DNA of 11,957 bases from JALZDI01 sp965653225 (lineage in GTDB: Bacteria; Actinomycetota; Actinomycetes; Propionibacteriales; Nocardioidaceae): the NCBI GenBank assembly GCA_965653225.1, contig CBFGZI010000115.1, positions 1 to 11,957 of the forward strand, given 5' to 3'. Below are positions 9,161 to 11,957 of this stretch, piece after piece. The stretch's first letter is position 1; each line of letters starts with the position of its first letter. Made by a program: the position numbers and the translations under genes. Below the pieces are notes generated by a model. It was given only the letters and a program-made list of their open reading frames with translations, had not been told where the DNA came from and did not search any database.

Positions 9161-10156
9161 GTGACCACAGCCAGCCTCGGACTCCCGTTCGCGGACGCCG
9201 CCCTCGAGGCGCGCGTGCGCACCGGGCTGCAACAGGTCGAGGAGCGGCTCGGCGGCGCGGTGGACAGCGACGCCCCGTTCGTCGCCGAGGCGTCGCGGCA
9301 CCTGATGAACGCCGGCGGTAAGCGCTTCCGGCCGATGCTGGTGCTGGTCGCGGCGGAGTTCGGCGACCCGCAGGCGCCGGGCGTGGTGCCGGCCGCGGTA
9401 GGAGTCGAGCTCACCCACCTGGCGTCGCTGTACCACGACGACGTGATGGACGAGGCCGACCTGCGCCGTGGCGCCAAGAGCGCCAACGCACGCTGGGACA
9501 ACAGCGTGGCGATCCTCACCGGCGACTTCCTGTTCGCACAGGCCTCGGAGGTGATCGCGGACCTCGGGCCCGACGCCGTGCGCATCCAGGCGCGCACGTT
9601 CGCGCGGCTCGTCGAGGGCCAGATCCGGGAGACGGTGGGCGTGCGAGCCGGCGAGGACCCGCTCGCGCACTACCTGCAGGTGGTGGCGGACAAGACCGGC
9701 TCGCTGATCTCCACCTCGGCACGCTACGGCGCGATGATGTCCGGCGCCGGCGAGCGGGTCGAGCACCTGCTGACGGAGTTCGGAGAGCGGATCGGGTCGG
9801 CCTTCCAGCTCTCCGACGACGTGATCGACATCGCCAGCGAGACCGGCCAGTCGGGCAAGACGCCGGGCACGGACCTGCGTGAGGGCGTGCCGACGCTGCC
9901 GGTGCTGATCGCCCGCACGTCGGGCGACCCGGACGACGCGCGGCTGCTCGAGCTGCTCGACAGCGACCTGACCGACGACACCAGGCACGCCGAGGCGCTG
10001 GCGTTGCTGCGCCGGCACCCGGCCGTCGAGGAGGCGCGGGCGGAGGTGTCGCGCTCGGCCGACGTGGCGCGCAAGCTGCTCGAGGAGCTGCCCGACAACC
10101 CGGCCCGGCAGGCGCTGGCCGGGCTCTGCGACCTCGTCGTCACCCGCTCCGCCTGA
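9161..10156 (+). CDS. Long-chain all-trans polyprenyl diphosphate synthase (probably for menaquinone)
   Basis: This is a 331-residue trans-prenyltransferase that extends allylic diphosphates with isopentenyl diphosphate. All hallmarks are present: GGKRFRP (52-58), the first Asp-rich motif DDVMD (93-97) followed by LRRG, GDFLFAQA (121-128), K178-T in VVADKTGSL, and the second Asp-rich motif DDVID (219-223) in FQLSDDVIDI. The residue five positions before the first Asp-rich motif is Ala (A88), where short-chain farnesyl synthases carry a bulky aromatic residue. This points to a long product (heptaprenyl to nonaprenyl class), but the exact length cannot be read. The start is GTG 9161, 5 nt after AGGAG (9151-9155). 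It lies 22 nt after nuoN with no visible terminator, so it is probably co-transcribed. Making the menaquinone side chain is the likely role, inferred from context. Relatives include GrcC/HepT/IspB-type enzymes. Confidence 0.93.
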   Translation: MTTASLGLPFADAALEARVRTGLQQVEERLGGAVDSDAPFVAEASRHLMNAGGKRFRPMLVLVAAEFGDPQAPGVVPAAVGVELTHLASLYHDDVMDEADLRRGAKSANARWDNSVAILTGDFLFAQASEVIADLGPDAVRIQARTFARLVEGQIRETVGVRAGEDPLAHYLQVVADKTGSLISTSARYGAMMSGAGERVEHLLTEFGERIGSAFQLSDDVIDIASETGQSGKTPGTDLREGVPTLPVLIARTSGDPDDARLLELLDSDLTDDTRHAEALALLRRHPAVEEARAEVSRSADVARKLLEELPDNPARQALAGLCDLVVTRSA

Positions 10157-10160
10157 GCCG

Positions 10161-11075
10161 TCAGACGGTCGCGGGCTCCTTGACCGCCGCCCGACGCAGC
10201 TGGCGGCGCCGGTTGCTGAGCGACTCGGTGGTGAAGACGGCGCACGCCGCCCACACCAGCGCGAACCCGACCCAGCGGGCCGGCGTCATCGGCTCGTCGT
10301 ACACGGCGACGCCGATGATGAACTGCAGGGTGGGGGTGAGGTACTGCAGCATCCCGATCATCGACAGCGGGATGCGCGTCGCGGCGGCGCCGAAGCACAG
10401 CAGCGGCAGCGCGGTGACCACGCCGGTGCCGACCAGCATCGCGGCGTGGCCGGCGCCGTGCTGGCCGAACGTGCCCTCGCCGCCGGCCTGCAACGCCACC
10501 AGGTAGCCCAGCGCCAGCGGTGCCAGCACCATCGTCTCGACCGCCAGGCTCTGCACCGCGCCGACGTTGGCCTTCTTCTTGGCCAGGCCGTAGGTGCCGA
10601 ACGACAGCGCGAGCGCGATCGAGATCCACGGCGGCCTGCCGTACTCGAACGTCAGCCACAGCACGCCGGACGCGGCGATCCCGATCGCGACCCACTGCAG
10701 CCGCCGCAGCCGCTCACCGAACGCGACCACGCCCATCGCCACGCTCACCAGCGGGTTGATGAAGTAGCCCAGCGACGTCTCCACCACGTGGTTGTTGTTC
10801 ACCGCCCAGATGAACAGGAACCAGTTGCTGCCGATGACCAGGCTGGCGATCACCAGCACCGTGCGGGTGCGGCGGTCGAGCAGCGCCGCGCGGACGGTGC
10901 TGTAGCGGCGGCGCACCCACACCAGCAGGCCGACGAACAGCAGCGACCACACGATCCGGTGGGCCAGGATCTCCGCCGGCGCGGCGGGCTCGAGCAGCGG
11001 CCAGTACAGCGGGAACAGGCCCCACAGCCCGTACGCCGCGATCCCGAAGAGAAGTCCCCGCCGCTGCTCTGACAT
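10161..11075 (-). CDS. rarD: RarD-type EamA/DMT-family transporter
   Basis: This is a 304-residue membrane protein of the drug/metabolite transporter superfamily, RarD subfamily (E. coli RarD is about 296 residues). About ten hydrophobic helices are seen in two EamA-like halves. The subfamily signature is strong: GSNWFLFIWAVNNNHVVETS (82-101) followed by LGYFINPLVSV, then GERLRRLQWVAIGIAASGV in the first half, and PLSMIGMLQYLTPTLQFIIG (236-255) in the second. The C-terminal tail is basic. RarD is often named for a link to chloramphenicol sensitivity, but its substrate is not established. The ATG at 11075 is firm because an in-frame TGA lies two codons upstream. No Shine-Dalgarno is seen, and a -10-like box lies 6 nt upstream, suggesting a leaderless mRNA. 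Its stop is 4 nt from the convergent prenyl synthase gene. Confidence 0.93.
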   Translation of the reverse strand: MSEQRRGLLFGIAAYGLWGLFPLYWPLLEPAAPAEILAHRIVWSLLFVGLLVWVRRRYSTVRAALLDRRTRTVLVIASLVIGSNWFLFIWAVNNNHVVETSLGYFINPLVSVAMGVVAFGERLRRLQWVAIGIAASGVLWLTFEYGRPPWISIALALSFGTYGLAKKKANVGAVQSLAVETMVLAPLALGYLVALQAGGEGTFGQHGAGHAAMLVGTGVVTALPLLCFGAAATRIPLSMIGMLQYLTPTLQFIIGVAVYDEPMTPARWVGFALVWAACAVFTTESLSNRRRQLRRAAVKEPATV

Positions 11076-11099
11076 GAGTCAATGGTATCGACACTCATG
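11073..11099. repeat. 7-bp inverted repeat over the rarD start and -10 box (possible operator)
   Basis: The arms are CATGAGT (11073-11079) and ACTCATG (11093-11099), perfect over 7 bp with a 13-nt spacer and centres 20 bp apart, about two helical turns. The putative -10 box lies in the spacer and the left arm includes the start codon. The position would suit a dimeric repressor, but no regulator gene is next to it. Confidence 0.35.
11082..11087 (-). promoter_or_regulatory. Putative -10 box of a leaderless rarD transcript
   Basis: On the minus strand, TACCAT (TAnnnT type) ends 6 nt before the rarD ATG, so transcription starting 6 to 7 nt downstream would begin at or next to the A of the ATG. 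The lack of a Shine-Dalgarno agrees with this. A poor -35 candidate, TTGGCC, lies 19 nt further upstream. Leaderless mRNAs are common in actinobacteria. Confidence 0.5.
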
Positions 11100-11163
11100 A
11101 CATACGGGCCAACGGGTTTCACGGCTCGGACAGGGTGAGACGCGCCACGCGCCGGCCCGCGAA

Positions 11164-11213
11164 GTCGTGTGTCAGGTGTGCGGCGGCGCCTGTGTCCGGC
11201 GGTGACACACGAC
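11164..11213. repeat. 11-bp perfect inverted repeat upstream of rarD
   Basis: The arms are GTCGTGTGTCA (11164-11174) and TGACACACGAC (11203-11213), a perfect match separated by 28 nt. The spacer is GC-rich and contains GGCGCC and a looser copy of the TGTG...GGCGG pattern. The element is about 90 to 140 nt upstream of rarD and about 95 nt past the korB stop. It could be an operator pair, a transcript hairpin or a dispersed genomic repeat. The sequence alone does not decide. Confidence 0.5.
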
Positions 11214-11237
11214 GTGGGGGCCGCGGCGGCCGAAAGG

Positions 11238-11269
11238 GACCACAACCCCCGGTTACACGGCTTGTGGTC
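11238..11269 (-). terminator. Possible U-tract-less terminator hairpin downstream of korB
   Basis: The arms are GACCACAA (11238-11245) and TTGTGGTC (11262-11269), a perfect 8-bp inverted repeat with a 16-nt loop, starting 37 nt past the korB stop. On the korB strand it is followed by CCCTTTCGG rather than a U-tract. Actinobacterial terminators often lack a U-tract, so termination is plausible but unproven. Confidence 0.4.
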
Positions 11270-11278
11270 GGCCGGGGG
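11246..11278. repeat. 7-bp inverted repeat interlocked with the korB-distal hairpin
   Basis: The arms are CCCCCGG (11246-11252) and CCGGGGG (11272-11278), perfect over 7 bp with a 19-nt spacer. The spacer contains the right arm of the hairpin at 11238-11269, so the two stems interlock and would largely exclude each other in RNA. Confidence 0.4.
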
Positions 11279-11282
11279 TCGG

Positions 11283-11314
11283 CCAGGCGATCAGGCGGTC
11301 AGGCGGTCAGGCGA
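11283..11314. repeat. Four-unit 8-bp tandem repeat across the korB stop codon
   Basis: The units are CCAGGCGA, TCAGGCGG, TCAGGCGG and TCAGGCGA, back to back. The last three each contain TCA, a TGA on the minus strand. The TCA at 11307-11309 is the korB stop. Because the unit is 8 nt, the three TGAs fall in three different frames, giving a stop in every frame at the end of korB. Confidence 0.8.
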
Positions 11315-11957
11315 CTTCCCAGGTGTCGCCGCTGGACAGCAGTGAGGCCAGGTCGCCCTCGCCGTGCGTCTGCTGCGCGGTGTGGACCTGCTCGCGGGCG
11401 AGGTCGTCGTAGGTCGGGCGCTGCACCTGGCGGAAGATCCCGACCGGGGCCCGGTCGAGGTGCCCGCCCGGAGTGAGCCGCGACAGCCCGAACGCCGCCG
11501 ACGGGTCGTCGGTGTGCGCGTCGTGCACGTGCAGCTTGGACACGTCGACGGCCTTGTCGCCGGCGCCGCCCTCCTCGGTCGCCACGTCGACGACCGAGAA
11601 CGCGCCGGTCGTGTCGTCGCGCATCACGCCGTACTGGCCCTGCGAGCCGAACCGGACCGGCTCACCGTGGGTCAGCGGGATGATCGCCGCCTCACGCGTG
11701 TCCTTGTCCTTGAACGCCTCGAACGCACCGTCGTTGAAGATCGGGCAGTTCTGGTAGATCTCCACCAGCGCGGTGCCGCGGTGCGCGGCCGCCTCCCGCA
11801 GCACCGACGTGAGGTGCTTGCGGTCGGAGTCGAACGTGCGCGCCACGAAGGTCGCCTCGGCGCCGAGCGCGACCGAGATCGGGTTGAACGGGGTGTCGAG
11901 CGAGCCCATCGGCGTCGACTTGGTGATCTTGCCCTGCTCGGAGGTGGGGGAGTACTG
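11307..11957 (-). CDS. korB: 2-oxoacid (2-oxoglutarate):ferredoxin oxidoreductase beta subunit, C-terminal part (5' end outside window)
   Basis: The frame is open to the window edge and gives the last 216 residues of a protein usually about 340 to 370 long. KorB holds thiamine diphosphate and a 4Fe-4S cluster and, with KorA, oxidatively decarboxylates 2-oxoglutarate to succinyl-CoA while reducing ferredoxin. The visible part begins at QYSPTSEQGK, just after where the family's TPP-binding motif should lie. It continues with TKSTPMGSLDTPFNP, VEIYQNCPIFNDGAF (C71 of the visible part), an acidic middle region, and a C-terminal segment (GIFRQVQRPTYDDL) as in actinobacterial KorB. An internal Met at 11909 is not the start, because coding continues upstream without a stop and stays homologous. 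korA is expected beyond the window. 2-Oxoglutarate as substrate is inferred from resemblance. Confidence 0.92.
   Translation of the reverse strand, partial: QYSPTSEQGKITKSTPMGSLDTPFNPISVALGAEATFVARTFDSDRKHLTSVLREAAAHRGTALVEIYQNCPIFNDGAFEAFKDKDTREAAIIPLTHGEPVRFGSQGQYGVMRDDTTGAFSVVDVATEEGGAGDKAVDVSKLHVHDAHTDDPSAAFGLSRLTPGGHLDRAPVGIFRQVQRPTYDDLAREQVHTAQQTHGEGDLASLLSSGDTWEVA

Noticed and set aside
10099..10124. GC-rich hairpin near the end of the prenyl synthase gene, considered as the operon terminator
   Set aside because: It lies wholly in coding sequence and has no U-tract. Such stems arise often in DNA this GC-rich. I kept it only as a remark under the convergent-gene finding.
10158..10168. 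CCGTC-A-GACGG palindrome at the convergent gene ends, considered as a terminator
   Set aside because: The arms are 5 bp with a 1-nt centre, leaving only about 3 bp of stable stem in RNA, and no U-tract follows.
11238..11278. A true H-type pseudoknot or riboswitch
   Set aside because: Only 2 nt would have to cross an 8-bp stem and no known riboswitch core is visible. The position after korB also does not suit a riboswitch for it.
11135..11476. Plus-strand open frame across the korB-rarD gap and the 3' end of korB
   Set aside because: The product is almost only Arg/Gly/Ala/Pro, it overlaps korB antisense, and it has no ribosome binding site or recognisable motif.

Overview
The window is ordinary core-genome DNA from a very GC-rich actinobacterium (Actinomycetota). 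The evidence is strong G/C preference at third codon positions, mostly GTG start codons, a complete run of complex I genes in the order G-H-I-J-K-L-M-N with the long NuoH and NuoJ tails usual in actinobacteria, and an actinobacterial-type KorB. A Pseudonocardiales-like or related lineage is possible, but I cannot fix the genus by eye.

Layout. Positions 1-9138 (+) are the distal half of a nuo operon for the proton-pumping NADH:menaquinone oxidoreductase: the 3' part of nuoG, then complete nuoH, nuoI, nuoJ, nuoK, nuoL, nuoM and nuoN. The genes overlap (4 to 11 nt) or lie 3 to 31 nt apart, so they are almost certainly one translationally coupled transcript. A long-chain polyprenyl diphosphate synthase gene follows after 22 nt (9161-10156, +). 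It probably belongs to the same transcript and plausibly makes the isoprenoid tail of menaquinone, the electron acceptor of this complex. Next, on the minus strand and ending 4 nt from it, is rarD (10161-11075), a DMT/EamA-family membrane transporter. A 231-nt intergenic region follows. The window closes with the 3' two-thirds of korB (11307 to past 11957, minus), the thiamine-diphosphate beta subunit of a 2-oxoacid (2-oxoglutarate):ferredoxin oxidoreductase.

How the genes work together. The nuo genes shown encode part of the peripheral arm (end of NuoG; NuoI with two 4Fe-4S clusters) and most of the membrane arm: NuoH at the quinone site, NuoJ and NuoK, and the three antiporter-like pumps NuoL, NuoM and NuoN. 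The key Glu/Lys residues of the proton channels are all present, so the complex looks functional. The polyprenyl synthase supplies its quinone pool and KorB belongs to a ferredoxin-reducing central-metabolism enzyme, so the neighbourhood is broadly about respiratory electron flow. RarD has no obvious link.

No mobile element, CRISPR array, tRNA or rRNA gene was seen, and no gene-free stretch exceeds 300 nt. I found no convincing new biological system. The most interesting non-coding structure is in 11073-11314: a probable leaderless rarD promoter inside a short inverted repeat, an 11-bp perfect inverted repeat, two interlocked inverted repeats that may form the korB terminator, and a four-unit 8-bp tandem repeat covering the korB stop codon. 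A 12-codon mini-ORF that exactly bridges nuoL and nuoM is also worth a look.
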